From assembly GCF_009827055.1 (NCBI RefSeq), contig NZ_WUMK01000002.1, forward strand, positions 186,001 to 250,000: DNA of 64,000 nt. The letters are read 5' to 3'. Below, piece after piece: positions 63,939 to 64,000 of the stretch. Source of the DNA: Shinella kummerowiae (GTDB lineage: Bacteria > Pseudomonadota > Alphaproteobacteria > Rhizobiales > Rhizobiaceae). The notes beneath the pieces were generated by a model. The model was not told the origin of the DNA, made no database searches, and worked only from the letters and a program-made list of their open reading frames with translations. Each line of letters opens with the position of its first letter. The first letter of the stretch is position 1. Made by a program: the position numbers and the translations under genes.

Positions 63939-64000
63939 TCAGTGGATGGAACTGATGAATTTCTTCAGCCGCTCCGATTTCGGTGCTCCGAACAGTTCGT
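63939..64000 (-). CDS. ABC transporter ATP-binding protein (C-terminal end only)
   Basis: Only the last 19 codons are in the window: ELFGAPKSERLKKFISSIH then TGA. This is the usual C-terminus of HisP/ArtP-type ATPases (F-x-x-P-x-x-E-R-x-x-x-F). The rest lies beyond the right edge. It is upstream of the binding protein in the same direction. Confidence 0.75.
   Translation of the reverse strand, partial: ELFGAPKSERLKKFISSIH

Overview
The window is GC-rich chromosomal DNA from an alphaproteobacterium, most likely Rhizobiaceae (Rhizobium/Agrobacterium/Ensifer/Shinella type). The evidence is a membrane CycM-like cytochrome c, the DUF2948-hisD-UPF0262-phosphatase-infA-maf-yacG run, stand-alone pheA and AroQ chorismate mutase, and a TTAA-N7-TTAA CtrA-type box. 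The genus is an inference from gene content; no database was searched.

Left chromosomal part (1-32890). It holds nudC (5' cut by the window edge), a divergent SDR/TetR pair with a repeated operator, pheA and kdsB, a cytochrome c with a repetitive tail, and an AEC-family carrier. A structured, terminator-bearing intergenic region at 6150-6335 looks like a small RNA gene under a CtrA-type box. It is followed by yfaS (alpha-2-macroglobulin) and pbpC. A long minus-strand leucine-degradation operon follows (isovaleryl-CoA dehydrogenase, methylcrotonyl-CoA carboxylase beta and alpha, a RidA protein, HMG-CoA lyase, methylglutaconyl-CoA hydratase). Next come a fused indolepyruvate ferredoxin oxidoreductase with an Lrp regulator and an FAH-family enzyme, then tRNA-Thr, murA, and the hisD/infA/maf/yacG series ending at tRNA-Phe(GAA).

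Integrated element (about 32891-53220, 20.3 kb). It sits in the 3' end of tRNA-Phe and is bounded by a 53-bp exact direct repeat. It carries a tyrosine integrase at the right end, paired TGCGACAT repeats inside both ends (candidate integrase arm sites), an RHH regulator and an excisionase-like HTH protein flanking three ATTACNGTGAT operators, an AEP-primase-like replication protein, a Mob/Pre-type relaxase with a plausible oriT region, and a serine recombinase. The cargo is a defence module: a type III-like Mod-Res pair convergent with a SIR2-HerA pair. Around a dozen small genes of unknown function fill the rest, one broken by an in-frame TGA. The content fits an integrative and mobilizable element carrying phage defence.

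Right chromosomal part (53223-64000). It holds an aminotransferase, a small AAA ATPase, galE, chorismate mutase, a CIO-type cytochrome bd operon (cydAB plus a DUF2474 subunit), a small secreted GDYY-repeat protein, and a polar amino-acid ABC transporter operon with an M20 amidohydrolase. The operon's ATPase gene runs off the right edge.

The most novel-looking material is the structured RNA candidate at 6150-6335, the AAGGAATT cluster at 42717-42870, the variant Res protein beside SIR2-HerA, and the regulatory repeats of the element.
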